From: Hwanghaeella grinnelliae
GTDB lineage: Bacteria > Pseudomonadota > Alphaproteobacteria > UBA8366 > Aestuariispiraceae
Direction: 5' to 3'
DNA length: 64,000 nucleotides
Assembly (NCBI RefSeq): GCF_004005845.1
Contig: NZ_SADE01000004.1
Coordinates: forward strand, 682,001 to 746,000
A program made the translations under genes and the position numbers. Under the pieces are notes generated by a model, which was not told the DNA's origin, did no database searches, and saw only the letters and a list, made by a program, of their open reading frames with translations. Position 1 is the stretch's first letter. Every line of letters begins with the position of its first letter. Shown in pieces: positions 42,382 through 52,556 of the stretch.

Positions 42382-43151
42382 GTGATGCCCTTATGCAGAC
42401 GGCGGCGCGTGCGCTCGCGCTGTTGGACCTGACCAGCTTGAATGACGGGGACGACGCGGCGGCCATCGACGCGCTGTGCGCCCGTGCCTTGACGCCGCAT
42501 GGTCCGGTTGCGGCGGTGTGCGTCTGGCCCCGCTTTGTCGCCCGGGCCGTTGCTGCCCTGAAGGAAACCGGGATACGCGTGGCCGCGGTTGCGAACTTCC
42601 CCGACGGCGGTGCCGATATCGAAGCGGCGGTCGCGGATACCGCGGCGATCCTGGAGGCGGGCGGAGACGAGGTCGATGTGGTCTTTCCCTATCGCAGCCT
42701 GATGGCGGGCGATGAAGCTATCGGCGCGGAACTTGTCGAGGGTTGCAAGCTCGTCTGTGGCGAAAAGGCACGCCTGAAAGTCATCATTGAAAGCGGTGTG
42801 TTGAAAGCCCCTGAACTGATCCGTCAGGCGTCGGAAATCGCGTTGAATGCCGGTGCCGATTTCATCAAGACCTCGACCGGAAAAGTCCCGGTAAACGCGA
42901 CGCCTGAAGCGGCGGAAATCATGCTGACGGTTCTGAAGGAACACGGCCAAGGCGGGTTCAAGGCGGCCGGCGGCATTCGCGATACGGCGGCGGCTGGGGC
43001 GTATCTGGCCATCGCCGACCGCATCATGGGTCCGGGTTGGGCGGGGCCGGAAACCTTCCGCTTCGGCGCCAGCGGCGTTATGAACGATTTATTGGCCGTT
43101 CTGGACGGCACGGGCAATGCGGGCGGCGCGGTCGCTTCAGGGGGGTACTGA
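42378..43151 (+). CDS. deoC: deoxyribose-phosphate aldolase
   Basis: The best start is TTG at 42378, which overlaps the punA stop as TTGA and follows GGAGGAAA; an ATG at 42393 would have a weaker site. The product is 257 residues of a TIM-barrel aldolase with the Schiff-base lysine in GADFIKTSTGK and a second Lys in AGGDEVDVVFPYRS/GEKARLKVIIESG. It cleaves deoxyribose-5-phosphate to acetaldehyde and glyceraldehyde-3-phosphate. Confidence 0.93.
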   Translation: MSDALMQTAARALALLDLTSLNDGDDAAAIDALCARALTPHGPVAAVCVWPRFVARAVAALKETGIRVAAVANFPDGGADIEAAVADTAAILEAGGDEVDVVFPYRSLMAGDEAIGAELVEGCKLVCGEKARLKVIIESGVLKAPELIRQASEIALNAGADFIKTSTGKVPVNATPEAAEIMLTVLKEHGQGGFKAAGGIRDTAAAGAYLAIADRIMGPGWAGPETFRFGASGVMNDLLAVLDGTGNAGGAVASGGY

Positions 43152-43154
43152 CCC

Positions 43155-44468
43155 GTGCTGGCACAGGAAATCATTCGAAAGAAGCGCGACAACCGTCCCC
43201 TCTCGGGGGAGGAGATCGATTTCATGGTCAAGGGACTGACCGATGGATCTATTTCCGAGGGTCAGATCGCGGCTTTCGCCATGTCGGTGTTCTTCAACGG
43301 CATGTCGATGGACGAATGCGTGGCGCTGACCCGCGGCATGGTCAATTCCGGTGAGGTCATCGACTGGAAGGATCTGGATCTGGGCGGTCCGGTCCTCGAC
43401 AAACATTCCACCGGCGGCGTCGGCGACAAGGTCAGCTTGATGCTGGCGCCGATCGTCGCGGCTTGTGGTGGGTTCGTGCCGATGATTTCCGGCCGGGGGC
43501 TCGGCCATACAGGCGGCACGCTGGACAAGCTTGAATCCATTCCAGGGTATCGGACCGCGCCGGACATCACCCAATTTCGCGACGTGGTGAAGACCGCCGG
43601 TTGCGCGATCATCGGGCAGACGGCGGAACTCGCCCCGGCGGACAAGCGGTTCTACGGCATCCGCGATGTGACCGGGACAGTCGAATCCGTGCCGCTGATC
43701 ACCGCCTCCATCCTGTCCAAGAAATTGGCCGGCGGTCTCGATGCCTTGGTGATGGACGTTAAAACCGGGACAGGGGCCTTCGCGCAGGACTATTTCATGG
43801 CCCGTGAGCTGGCCCAAAGTATCGTCATGGTCGCCAATGGGGCGGGGATGCCGACCACCGCCCTGATCACGGATATGAACCAGGTACTGGGCCGGAATGT
43901 CGGCAATGCGGTCGAAGTCGCCGAAGCGGTCGATTATCTGACCAATGCAACCCGCGACGCGCGGTTGCATCAAGTGGTGATGGCGCTTGCGGGCGACATG
44001 CTGCATTTGGGCCGGTTGGCGGCCAGTCCCGAAGAGGGCCGCGAAAAGGCGGTCCGCGCGCTCGAAAACGGGGATGCCGCCGAGCGTTTCTCACGCATGG
44101 TCGTGGCGCTGGGCGGACCGTCCGACTTCGTGGAGCGGAAGGACGATTATCTGAAACCCGCCCCGGTGCGGAAGCCATGCTATCCTAGCCGTGCCGGCCG
44201 CGTCGCCGGGGTCGATGCACGGGCTGTGGGCGTTTCCGTCATCGAACTGGGCGGGGGCCGGGCCCTGGCCAGCGACGATGTGGACCACCGGGTCGGCTTG
44301 AAGCAGGTGGCCTCGATCGGCGATGAGGTCGGCCCGGACAATCCGATTGCCGTGATTCATGCCCGCGACGAAGCCGCGGCGGACGCGGCGGCGGCGGTCG
44401 TGACCAAGGCGATCAAGATCGGCGAGCCCGGCGAACCGGGGCCTGTGGTGTTCGAACGGGTCGATTGA
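43155..44468 (+). CDS. deoA: thymidine/pyrimidine nucleoside phosphorylase
   Basis: The 437 residues match DeoA, with the phosphate motif [36 protein letters not shown] and [17 protein letters not shown]. It splits thymidine and deoxyuridine to base and deoxyribose-1-phosphate. The start is GTG at 43155, three bases after deoC. The C-terminal domain (about 345-437) is complete. Confidence 0.95.
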   Translation: MLAQEIIRKKRDNRPLSGEEIDFMVKGLTDGSISEGQIAAFAMSVFFNGMSMDECVALTRGMVNSGEVIDWKDLDLGGPVLDKHSTGGVGDKVSLMLAPIVAACGGFVPMISGRGLGHTGGTLDKLESIPGYRTAPDITQFRDVVKTAGCAIIGQTAELAPADKRFYGIRDVTGTVESVPLITASILSKKLAGGLDALVMDVKTGTGAFAQDYFMARELAQSIVMVANGAGMPTTALITDMNQVLGRNVGNAVEVAEAVDYLTNATRDARLHQVVMALAGDMLHLGRLAASPEEGREKAVRALENGDAAERFSRMVVALGGPSDFVERKDDYLKPAPVRKPCYPSRAGRVAGVDARAVGVSVIELGGGRALASDDVDHRVGLKQVASIGDEVGPDNPIAVIHARDEAAADAAAAVVTKAIKIGEPGEPGPVVFERVD

Positions 44469-44508
44469 TCCGAAGACGGTTCCAAGAACGGAAATTGGCG
44501 CAAAGATA

Positions 44509-45723
44509 ATGGCGCGAGCAATCATACTGGTGATGGATTCATTCGGGATCGGCGCGGCGCCGGATGCCGAGGCGTTTGGCGATTCTGGGGCGGATACCCT
44601 GGGCCATATCGCGGCCAACCGTGAACAAGCCGGAAACCCGCTATCGTTGCCCCTGCTGACCCAATTAGGGTTGGGTGAAGCCGCGCGGCTGGCGACCGGG
44701 ACGGTCCCGGCGGGGCTTGATGCTGTCGGGCCGGTGACAGGCGCCTATGGCGCCGCGGCGGAAACGAGCCATGGCAAAGACACGCCCAGCGGTCATTGGG
44801 AAATCGCCGGCCTGCCGGTCGATTTCGATTGGGGGTTCTTCCCGCGAACCGAACCGTGTTTCCCGGCGGAAGACATCGTGGAATTGATGCGGCGGGCCGA
44901 ACTGCCTGGCATTTTGGGCAACAAGCACGCTTCGGGCACAGAGATCATCAAGGAGTTGGGTGAGGAACATCTACGGACGGGCAAGCCGATCTGCTATACC
45001 TCCGCCGATTCCGTTTTTCAGATTGCCGCGCATGAAGAGCATTTCGGGTTGGAACGGCTCTACCGGGTCTGCGAAATCGCGAAAGAGATCTTCGATCGCC
45101 TGAATATCGGGCGGGTCATCGCACGGCCCTTCATCGGCGAGGATGCGGAAAGCTTCAAGCGCACGGGCAACCGGCGCGACTACACCACATTGCCCCATGC
45201 GCCGACCTTGTTGGATATGGTCGAAGCCGCTGGCGGCCAGGTTTTCTCCGTCGGCAAAATCGCCGATATTTTCGCCCATCAAGGCATCACGAAAAAGCTG
45301 AAGGCCGACGGAAACGGCGCGCTGTTCGACGCGACATTGCAGGCGATGGACATGGCTGGGGACGGCGACTTGATCTTCAGCAACTTCGTCGATTTCGACA
45401 TGCATTACGGCCATCGCCGCGATGTGGAAGGTTATGCTGCGGCATTGGAAGAATTCGATGCCTCCTTGCCGCGATTGATCGAACGCCTGCGCCCGGACGA
45501 TCTGGTCCTGATCACCGCGGACCATGGCTGCGACCCGACATTCAAAGGCACGGACCATACGCGCGAATTCGTGCCGGTCCTGTTCTTCGGGCCCAAGGTG
45601 ACGGCCGCTAGCCTGGGCCGCCGTGCCAGTTTTGCAGATATGGGGCAGACCATTGCCCGGCATCTCGGCATCGGTCCCTTGAATGCCGGTGGCGACTGCT
45701 TCGCGCGTGCCCGGGCAGCGTGA
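44509..45723 (+). CDS. deoB: phosphopentomutase
   Basis: The 404-residue DeoB belongs to the alkaline-phosphatase superfamily. It has metal motifs [44 protein letters not shown] and [10 protein letters not shown], plus [15 protein letters not shown] with the active Thr. It moves phosphate between positions 1 and 5 of (deoxy)ribose, linking the phosphorylases to deoC. It follows deoA after 40 bases. Confidence 0.95.
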   Translation: MARAIILVMDSFGIGAAPDAEAFGDSGADTLGHIAANREQAGNPLSLPLLTQLGLGEAARLATGTVPAGLDAVGPVTGAYGAAAETSHGKDTPSGHWEIAGLPVDFDWGFFPRTEPCFPAEDIVELMRRAELPGILGNKHASGTEIIKELGEEHLRTGKPICYTSADSVFQIAAHEEHFGLERLYRVCEIAKEIFDRLNIGRVIARPFIGEDAESFKRTGNRRDYTTLPHAPTLLDMVEAAGGQVFSVGKIADIFAHQGITKKLKADGNGALFDATLQAMDMAGDGDLIFSNFVDFDMHYGHRRDVEGYAAALEEFDASLPRLIERLRPDDLVLITADHGCDPTFKGTDHTREFVPVLFFGPKVTAASLGRRASFADMGQTIARHLGIGPLNAGGDCFARARAA

Positions 45724-45730
45724 GACTGCA

Positions 45731-46588
45731 ATGTCTGTCGACCGCTTCACAATGACGGAAGAAGGCGTCACCCAGGCCATGCGGGCGGCCTATGACCGGG
45801 ACGGCTTCCTGGTTGTGGAGGGGTTTGCATCGCCTGAGGAATGCGGCGCCTTGTCCGCCCGTATAGACAGTCTGATCGACGCTTGGGAGGCGCCTGAAAA
45901 CCCGACAGTCTTTGGCGCGCATGCCGCGGACCGCTACTTTCTCGACTCCGGCGATCAGATCCGATTCTTTTTCGAGGCCGATGCTGTCGACGAAGCCGGG
46001 CGGCCGAACCGACCCGTTCCGACCGCCCTGAACAAGATCGGCCATGCGCTGCATGATCTGGACCCGGTTTTCGACGGTTTCTTCCGCTCGGACCGTTTCC
46101 GGACGCTGTCCCAAGGACTGGACCTGCACGATCCCCGGCTGCTGCAATCCATGGTGATCTTCAAACAACCCGGTATCGGCGCGCCGGTCGGCATGCACCA
46201 GGACGCGACCTTCCTGCGCACGGACCCGCCCAGCGTGACCGGTTTCTGGATCGCGCTGGAAGATGCCAGCTTGGACAATGGCTGTCTGCTCGCCGTGCCG
46301 GGCGGACATCGGGGGCCGCTGCGGAAACGGTTCGGGCGCGGGGAAGGGGATGTTCTGGAGACACGGATCTTGGCGGAGGATGGCGGCTTTGGCGGGAAAC
46401 CGGTGCCGCTTGAAGTGCCTGCCGGAACCTTGATCGTTCTGCACGGCTTTCTGCCGCATGCCAGCGGACCGAACAGATCACCGCGATCGCGTCGGGCTGT
46501 GACCCTGCATACGATTGACGGTGCGTTGCCTTACCCGGAAGACAACTGGCTTCAGCGCCGGGCCGGCATGAAGTTGCGTGGTTTTTAA
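45731..46588 (+). CDS. PhyH-family Fe(II)/2-oxoglutarate dioxygenase
   Basis: The ATG at 45731, 7 bases after deoB, gives 285 residues. The double-stranded beta-helix core has the iron ligands HQD (H156, D158 in GMHQDATF) and H243 (LPHASGPN), and Arg 253-255 for 2-oxoglutarate. FWIALEDASLDNGCLLAVPGGHRGP is the usual family stretch. Such enzymes hydroxylate small organic molecules. Its place at the end of a nucleoside operon suggests a nucleoside-, base- or sugar-derived substrate, but the sequence does not show it. Confidence 0.88.
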   Translation: MSVDRFTMTEEGVTQAMRAAYDRDGFLVVEGFASPEECGALSARIDSLIDAWEAPENPTVFGAHAADRYFLDSGDQIRFFFEADAVDEAGRPNRPVPTALNKIGHALHDLDPVFDGFFRSDRFRTLSQGLDLHDPRLLQSMVIFKQPGIGAPVGMHQDATFLRTDPPSVTGFWIALEDASLDNGCLLAVPGGHRGPLRKRFGRGEGDVLETRILAEDGGFGGKPVPLEVPAGTLIVLHGFLPHASGPNRSPRSRRAVTLHTIDGALPYPEDNWLQRRAGMKLRGF

Positions 46589-46602
46589 CAAGGACTTCTC
46601 TG

Positions 46603-47316
46603 ATGATCACGGAAATCGGTTTCGACGCCGACGACACTCTTTGGCACTGCGAAAACCACTTTTTCGAAACCCAGGCGCGACTTGAGGCGATCCTGGAACA
46701 TCATGCCCCGCGGGAGGAAGTGGAGGCCAAGCTGCATGACACCGAATTGGCCAATGTCCGCCTGTTCGGTTACGGCATCAAAGGGTTCACCCTTTCGATG
46801 ATAGAGACGGCGGTACAGATTTCGCGCGGCAAAATCACCGGGGACGAGGTGCATGAGATCTTGATGATGGGAAAGGCCATGCTCGATGCGCCCGTGGAGT
46901 TGATGCCGAATGTCCGGACCGTTCTCGCCTCCTTGCAAGACAAGTACAGGCTGAGCCTGATCACGAAGGGCGATGTGCTCGACCAGACCAACAAGATCGA
47001 CAAATCCGGGCTGGGTGACTTCTTCGACCGGATCGAGGTCGTGCAGCAAAAGGAAGTCGACAATTACCGGGATGTTTTGACCCGTCACGGCATCGATGCG
47101 GAACACTTCCTGATGATTGGCAATTCAATACCGTCCGACGTGCTGCCGGTGCTGGAATTGGGGGGCTGGGGTGTACATGTTCCGTATCGGCATACGGCCG
47201 TCTTCGAACGGCATGTGGACGACCCGCCGCATGAGCGCTTCCGCCGTCTGGAAAGCCTGTCGGAATTACCCGCGTTGCTCACAAAAATCGAGCAGGAAGG
47301 GGCGGCGGATCGCTAA
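46603..47316 (+). CDS. HAD-family hydrolase
   Basis: The 237 residues carry the four HAD motifs: D8xD10xT12 (FDADDTLWH), T121 (LITKGD), K150 (QQKEVDN) and NSIPSD (about 174-179). A helical cap domain lies between motifs I and II, as in YjjG-like nucleotidases and phosphoglycolate-type phosphatases. The gene starts 14 bases after the PhyH gene, so a nucleotide or sugar-phosphate phosphatase for the salvage pathway is plausible. Its stop overlaps that of the converging BrkB-family gene by 3 bases. Confidence 0.87.
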   Translation: MITEIGFDADDTLWHCENHFFETQARLEAILEHHAPREEVEAKLHDTELANVRLFGYGIKGFTLSMIETAVQISRGKITGDEVHEILMMGKAMLDAPVELMPNVRTVLASLQDKYRLSLITKGDVLDQTNKIDKSGLGDFFDRIEVVQQKEVDNYRDVLTRHGIDAEHFLMIGNSIPSDVLPVLELGGWGVHVPYRHTAVFERHVDDPPHERFRRLESLSELPALLTKIEQEGAADR

Positions 47317-48806
47317 GACCCGCCGGCCGTCAAAGCGCCGATACCAAGCAGCGCCAAGATGCGCGCCCTGCGGCTGGATTGGTCCTGTTCGACCTCTTCC
47401 TCGGTCGGGCTGAAATTGGATTCGTCGGTATCGTTGGCGATGTCCTCGCCCGGTTCCGCCGCCCGCAACAACTCCGCCAGGGTCATGCCCATGCGGTCCT
47501 GCATCGCCTCGGTCATGCCGGTGCGGACCTTCGCGAAACGGTGCGTCCATGCCTTGCGCAATTGCCGTGGCGGGATGCCCGCTTCCAGGCCAAGCCCCAG
47601 ATGATTGAACAGGTCGTACAGTGTGACCTCGGTCAAATCGCGAACCAACAGCCATTCGCCCTTGTAGCCGCGCGCTATATAGCGGTTCTTTTCAAGTCGT
47701 TCGGCGACATCGGCCAGCGCGTCGGGTCCGATCCCCGCCGCCCGCAGAAGACGGTATTGCCGCAGACCGCCGCCATTGACCTGTTCCTGTTTAAGCGCGC
47801 TGAGGACTGCCAGCGCATAGACCAGACGGTCGAGCGGGGCTAGACCGGTCTTGCGCACGCGCCGCGTTCCACCGCGCCATTCGGGCAGGGCCGCGGTCAT
47901 TTCCGCCGAGGCCAGCAAGACCATCCAACTCAAATACATCCACAGCAGGAAAATTGGGATCGTCGCCAAGGCGCCATAGATTGTTTGATAGGTCGGGAAA
48001 TGCGCCACGTAGAGACCGAAACCGCGTTTCAGCAACTCGAACAGGAAGGAGGCGACAAGCCCGCCGATGGCCGCGTCGGTGCGCCGGACCGGGGTGTTCG
48101 GCAGAATCACGAACAGCGCCGTGAATCCGAAAGCCTGAAGGATAAAGGGCAGGGCGAAGGTCAGCCGTGTCAGCGGGCCGGTAAAGGCCTCGACGCCGGA
48201 TTCCTGGGCATAGGCGAACAGCACGCTGCTGATAGACATGCTGGCCCCGAACAGGACGGGTGCGATGGTGATGACGGCCCAGTTCACCAGCATGCGGGAC
48301 ACGATGTTGCGGCGCCGTCGGGCGCGCCAGATATAGTCCATCGTATTGCTGATGGACACCAACAGCATGACCGAGGTGAAAACCAGGAACAGGATGCCGA
48401 CGGCGGTCAACTCACCGGTCTGTTTGGTGAATTCGGAAAGGTGGCCCTGGATGCTCGACCCCACCTGGGGCACGAAGTTTTCGAAGACGAATGACTGAAC
48501 CTTGTCTTTCAGGCGGCTATAGGCCGGAAAGGCGGCGAAAATCGCGAAACTGACGGCCAGCAGCGGCACCGTCGCCAGAAGCGAGGTGAAGGTCAGCGAA
48601 GCCGCCCTTTGCTGGCAATGGTCCTGATGAAACCGGCTGAAAACGTAATAGAGGAAGCGGAAAAACGTCATGATCGGCTGCCCGAGCGAAGCCGCATTTC
48701 CCGCTTGCTTGTTGGATGGTTGATTGGGCGGTTTCTTAGCCGTCTTCTGGGCCGATTGTTGACCCGTCTTGGCGCCGTTTCCCGGATTCGATCGCGAATC
48801 GTTCAC
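47313..48806 (-). CDS. YihY/BrkB-family inner-membrane protein
   Basis: This 497-residue protein has about six membrane helices in its middle part (about 50-315) and the YihY core (QQRAASLTFTSLLATVPLLAVSFA, then YGALATIPIFLLWMYLSWMVLLASAEM). It has an extended cytoplasmic C-terminus of about 180 residues with a winged-helix-like stretch (LLRAAGIGPDALADVAERLEKNRYIARGY). The frame opens with GTG at 48806; the first 45 residues are low-complexity and could be untranslated if an ATG at residue 46 (MTFFRFLYY) is used. Function of the family is unsettled. Confidence 0.85.
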   Translation of the reverse strand: MNDSRSNPGNGAKTGQQSAQKTAKKPPNQPSNKQAGNAASLGQPIMTFFRFLYYVFSRFHQDHCQQRAASLTFTSLLATVPLLAVSFAIFAAFPAYSRLKDKVQSFVFENFVPQVGSSIQGHLSEFTKQTGELTAVGILFLVFTSVMLLVSISNTMDYIWRARRRRNIVSRMLVNWAVITIAPVLFGASMSISSVLFAYAQESGVEAFTGPLTRLTFALPFILQAFGFTALFVILPNTPVRRTDAAIGGLVASFLFELLKRGFGLYVAHFPTYQTIYGALATIPIFLLWMYLSWMVLLASAEMTAALPEWRGGTRRVRKTGLAPLDRLVYALAVLSALKQEQVNGGGLRQYRLLRAAGIGPDALADVAERLEKNRYIARGYKGEWLLVRDLTEVTLYDLFNHLGLGLEAGIPPRQLRKAWTHRFAKVRTGMTEAMQDRMGMTLAELLRAAEPGEDIANDTDESNFSPTEEEVEQDQSSRRARILALLGIGALTAGGS

Positions 48807-48979
48807 TGTAGCTTTGTCCCCTCTTTAAGGGGTTAGAATACCGCGATCCGCCCTAATTCCCAATAATTTAGGGGAATGCGGGTATTCGCGGGTGCATTTG
48901 TGACCCCGACCGGGGCAAAAGCGGGGCGCGGGATTGGCGCATCCTGATACATGGTATAAACCAATCGCCAAGGTGCTTT

Positions 48980-48993
48980 GACCGGTTCCGGTC
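48980..48993. promoter_or_regulatory. palindrome in the fabI upstream region
   Basis: GACCGG and CCGGTC are separated by TT, 52 bases before fabI. It could be an operator. TATAAA near 48956, with TTGGCG 15 bases upstream, is a possible but weak promoter. The 238-base gap is divergent between fabI and the BrkB-family gene. Confidence 0.35.
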
Positions 48994-49044
48994 TTCCAAC
49001 GCGCCGATAAAATAGTCGACAGTTGTGGGTGAGAGGGTACGGGG

Positions 49045-49887
49045 ATGAGCGAAAACGCGCCTCTGATGCAGGGTAAAAAAGGTCTGGTAATGGGCGTCGC
49101 GAACGATCGTTCCATCGCCTGGGGCATTGCCAAGGCCGCCGCGGATCACGGCGCGACACTGGGCTTCACCTATCAGGGTGACGCGCTGGAAAAACGCGTC
49201 AGGCCGCTCGCCGAATCGGTGAACGCCCCGCTGGTCCTGTCCTGCGACGTCACCAATGCGGATAGCATGGACGCGGTCTTCGCCGAGGTCGAAAAGACCT
49301 GGGGCAAGTTGGACTTCCTGGTCCACGCCATTGCCTTTTCCGATAAGGATGAGTTGAAGGGCCAGTATCTGGACACCAGCCGCGACAATTTCCTGCGGAC
49401 CATGGATATTTCCTGCTATTCGCTGACCGCGCTGACGCAACGTGCCGCGCCGCTGATGAACGATGGCGGGTCGATCGTGACGCTGACCTATTACGGTGCC
49501 GAACGCGTCATGCCGCACTACAATGTCATGGGGGTCGCCAAGGCGGCGCTTGAGGCCAGCGTTCGGTACTTGGCCGTCGATCTCGGCAACCGGGGCATCC
49601 GCGTCAACGCAATTTCCGCCGGGCCGATCAAGACCCTGGCCGCCAGCGGCATCGGCGATTTCCGCTATATCCTGAAATGGAACGAATTGAACTCGCCGCT
49701 GAAGCGCAACGTCACCATCGACGAGGTCGGCGGCGCAGGCCTGTATCTGTTGAGCGACCTGGGTTCCGGCGTCACCGGTGAAGTCCATCACGTGGATTGC
49801 GGCTATCACACGGTCGGCATGGTCGCGGTCGATGCGGCCGACGAGGTCTCGGAACTATTGGCCAGCCTGAACGGCAACAAGGGCTAG
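49045..49887 (+). CDS. fabI: enoyl-[acyl-carrier-protein] reductase (NADH)
   Basis: FabI makes the last reduction of each fatty-acid elongation round. The 280 residues show an SDR fold with GVANDRSIAWGIAKA at the cofactor site and the FabI catalytic pair Tyr159 and Lys166 (Y-x6-K in YNVMGVAK), with Tyr149 ahead of it. SAGPIKTLAASGI follows. It starts at 49045 and has a palindromic element after it. Confidence 0.96.
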   Translation: MSENAPLMQGKKGLVMGVANDRSIAWGIAKAAADHGATLGFTYQGDALEKRVRPLAESVNAPLVLSCDVTNADSMDAVFAEVEKTWGKLDFLVHAIAFSDKDELKGQYLDTSRDNFLRTMDISCYSLTALTQRAAPLMNDGGSIVTLTYYGAERVMPHYNVMGVAKAALEASVRYLAVDLGNRGIRVNAISAGPIKTLAASGIGDFRYILKWNELNSPLKRNVTIDEVGGAGLYLLSDLGSGVTGEVHHVDCGYHTVGMVAVDAADEVSELLASLNGNKG

Positions 49888-49923
49888 GGTTTTCCGACCT
49901 TAGTCGGATGCGGCACCAGCCCG

Positions 49924-49978
49924 CTCCCCCTCCCAGCCGCCCATAGCGTACGATCCCGTGGGCGGCTGAGAGGGGGAG
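49924..49978. repeat. long inverted repeat between fabI and aroC
   Basis: CTCCCCCT (49924-49931) pairs with AGGGGGAG (49971-49978), and AGCCGCCCA (49935-49943) pairs with TGGGCGGCT (49959-49967), leaving a 15-base loop. The two stem halves are separated by CCC and GAG. It could be a terminator of fabI or a copy of a palindromic intergenic repeat family, since C/T-rich arms are typical of these. Confidence 0.6.
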
Positions 49979-50013
49979 AGGGCCGGAACCGCCCTAATAA
50001 GAAGGACTTTTCC

Positions 50014-51102
50014 ATGTCTGGGAACGGGTTCGGACACTTGTTCCGCTTCACGACCTGGGGCGAAAGCCACGGGCCCGCCATCGGCTGCGTGGTCGACGGC
50101 GTCCCCCCGATGATTCCGATCAGCGAGGCGGATATCCAGATCTGGCTCGACCGCCGCAAGCCCGGCCAGTCGAAATACGTCACCCAGCGCAAGGAACCGG
50201 ACGAGGTGGAAATCCTGTCCGGCGTCTTCGACGGGGTGACGACCGGCACGCCGATCAGCCTGATGATCCGGAACCAGGATCAGCGCTCCAAGGATTATGG
50301 CGAGATCAAGGACAAGTTCCGTCCCGGCCACGCGGACTATACCTATTGGAAAAAATACGGCATCCGCGACTATCGCGGCGGCGGGCGGTCCTCGGCGCGG
50401 GAAACCGCCAGCCGGGTCGCCGCCGGCGCGGTCGCGCGAAAGGTTTTGTCCCATCTGCTGGGCAACGCGGCCAGCGTGCGCGGCGCCCTGGTTCAGGTCG
50501 GCCCCTATAAGGTCAGCCGGGACAATTGGGATTGGTCGGAAACCGAACGGAATCCTTTCTGGTGCCCTGACGCGAAGACGGCCGAACAATGGGCCGAGTA
50601 TCTGGACGGCATCCGCAAGGCCGGCTCCTCCATCGGCGCGGTGGTCGAGGTCGTGGCCGACGGCATCCCCGCCGGCCTCGGCGCGCCGATCTACGACAAG
50701 GTCGATGCGGACCTCGCCAAGGCGATGATGAGCATCAATGCGGTCAAGGCGGTGGAAATCGGCGCGGGCTTCGAAGCCGCCCTGCTGTCGGGTGAGGAAA
50801 ATGCCGACGAAATGCGGACCGGCGCCGATGGCGAACCGGAATTCCTCAGCAATAAGGCCGGCGGCGTGCTGGGTGGGATCACGTCGGGCCAGCCGGTGGT
50901 CTGCCGTTTCGCGGTGAAACCGACCAGCTCGATCCTCACCCCGCGCCAGACGGTCGACAAGGACATGACCGAAACCGAAATCCTCACCAAGGGCCGTCAC
51001 GACCCCTGCGTCGGCATCCGCGCCGTCCCCGTCGGCGAAGCCATGATGGCCATCGTGCTCGCCGATCACCTGCTACGGCATCGCGGGCAGGTCGGCGTTT
51101 AG
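50014..51102 (+). CDS. aroC: chorismate synthase
   Basis: AroC makes chorismate from EPSP, with reduced FMN as cofactor, the last shikimate step. The 362 residues show [41 protein letters not shown] and a C-terminal [20 protein letters not shown] good AGAAGGAC precedes the ATG. It is followed by a small hairpin (GTCGAT/ATCGAC at 51106-51120) overlapping the stop of the converging mscS-like gene. Confidence 0.96.
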   Translation: MSGNGFGHLFRFTTWGESHGPAIGCVVDGVPPMIPISEADIQIWLDRRKPGQSKYVTQRKEPDEVEILSGVFDGVTTGTPISLMIRNQDQRSKDYGEIKDKFRPGHADYTYWKKYGIRDYRGGGRSSARETASRVAAGAVARKVLSHLLGNAASVRGALVQVGPYKVSRDNWDWSETERNPFWCPDAKTAEQWAEYLDGIRKAGSSIGAVVEVVADGIPAGLGAPIYDKVDADLAKAMMSINAVKAVEIGAGFEAALLSGEENADEMRTGADGEPEFLSNKAGGVLGGITSGQPVVCRFAVKPTSSILTPRQTVDKDMTETEILTKGRHDPCVGIRAVPVGEAMMAIVLADHLLRHRGQVGV

Positions 51103-51111
51103 GTCGTCGAT

Positions 51112-52458
51112 CTAATCGACACTTCGGTCCGGTTCGCCTTCTTCGCGCGCCACGGACATCGTCGATCCCTTCTTGATCGTGACTTCCCGCTGCGGGAAGG
51201 GGATGGTGATGCCGTGTTCGTGGAAGCGGTCCCAAAGGGCGAGGTAGATGTCGCTCTTCACATTGACGATCCCGGCTTGCGGGTCGTTGATCCAGATCCG
51301 CAATTCGAAATCGACCGAACTGTCGCCGAATCCCATCAACCGGCAGACCGGTTTCGGATCCCTCATCACGCGTTCGACCGAGAGCGCCGCGTCGATCGCC
51401 AATTCCATCGCCTTGCGCGGGTCGGAGTCGTAGGAAATGCCGAATTGCAACGGCAGGCGCAGCAGCTTGTTGGAATAGGACCAGTTGATCACCTGATGGG
51501 TGATCAGATCTTCGTTCGGGATCAGCAATTCCCGCCCGTCGCGCGTGGTCAGCGCGACATAGCGCGCGCTGAGCTTGTCGACCCAGCCGAAGGTGTCGCT
51601 GATTTCGATGACGTCGCCCGGCTTGATCGACCGGTCCATCAGCAGGATGAAACCCGAAATCAGGTTCGAGATGACCTTCTGCAGCCCGAAACCGACACCC
51701 ACGCCGATGGCGCCGGTGAAAACGGCGAAGGCGGTTAAATCGACGCCCATATAGTTGAGGGTCAGTAGGAAGACAGAGGCGATCAGCGCGACCTTGATCG
51801 CTTTTTCCGACAGTACTTTTATCGACGGTGTCAGTGTTTGGGACCGGTTCAGGCCGTAGGCAACGAACCGACCCGCGACGCCGGCCAGCCACAGCAGCAC
51901 GACGAACAGCAACATTGCCTCGATTACGCTCATGACCGTGATGCGACGGCTGCCGAGCGGTATGGCAAGGCCTTCCAGGAAGGTTTCCAGCGGGGCGAGC
52001 AGACCTAGGATGTTCAGGGTCGCGACGCCCCAGGCGACAATACTGACGACCCGGGCGATCTCACGGTTTTCGAGGACCGACGTCGCCAAGCGGATGACCA
52101 GCCAGGCGGATAGCAGGCTGAGGACGATGGTCAGGATGTGGTGCGGGTAGCCGGTGCTTGCCGCGATGGCGATGCACAGCTGCATCAACAGCCAATAGGT
52201 CGCCGGAAAGGCCAACGCGGGCAGATGCGTCACCGCCAGATGCAGCCGGCGTTCCCAACGCACCGTTTTGCCGGCGAGCCTTCCAAGCAAGCGGTTGACC
52301 GGGCGCGATATGGGCCAGGACATTATCGCCGCCGCCACAATGGCGCCCAGCTGGGCCAGACTGGTCCAGGTCAGAACCTCCACCAGGAACCAATGTTCCA
52401 GGCGAACCTGAAGGTTTTCCACCCAAATCGGATCAAGCCAAGGCAGGAACTGTTCCAA
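51112..52458 (-). CDS. MscS-family mechanosensitive channel
   Basis: The start is TTG at 52458, with AGGAGG seven bases ahead, giving 448 residues. Several N-terminal helices precede the MscS pore and beta domain: GAIGVGVGFGLQKVISNLISGFILLMDRSIKPGDVIEI, then TRDGRELLIPNEDLITH. A soluble C-terminal domain follows (about 350-440). It releases solutes on osmotic downshift. Extra N-terminal helices make it a larger member than E. coli MscS (286 residues). Confidence 0.93.
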   Translation of the reverse strand: MEQFLPWLDPIWVENLQVRLEHWFLVEVLTWTSLAQLGAIVAAAIMSWPISRPVNRLLGRLAGKTVRWERRLHLAVTHLPALAFPATYWLLMQLCIAIAASTGYPHHILTIVLSLLSAWLVIRLATSVLENREIARVVSIVAWGVATLNILGLLAPLETFLEGLAIPLGSRRITVMSVIEAMLLFVVLLWLAGVAGRFVAYGLNRSQTLTPSIKVLSEKAIKVALIASVFLLTLNYMGVDLTAFAVFTGAIGVGVGFGLQKVISNLISGFILLMDRSIKPGDVIEISDTFGWVDKLSARYVALTTRDGRELLIPNEDLITHQVINWSYSNKLLRLPLQFGISYDSDPRKAMELAIDAALSVERVMRDPKPVCRLMGFGDSSVDFELRIWINDPQAGIVNVKSDIYLALWDRFHEHGITIPFPQREVTIKKGSTMSVAREEGEPDRSVD

Positions 52459-52556
52459 GCCGGTGCCTCCTGACGTTGCGGCGGTCGGGCTTTTCCCGCG
52501 CCAGGGTCACAGCCTGCACCACGGACCATGCCGGCTGCAAATTTCTCGTCATTGTG

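Noticed and set aside
43137-44006. 289-codon open frame antisense to deoA
   Set aside because: deoA is certain; the antisense frame has no recognisable features.
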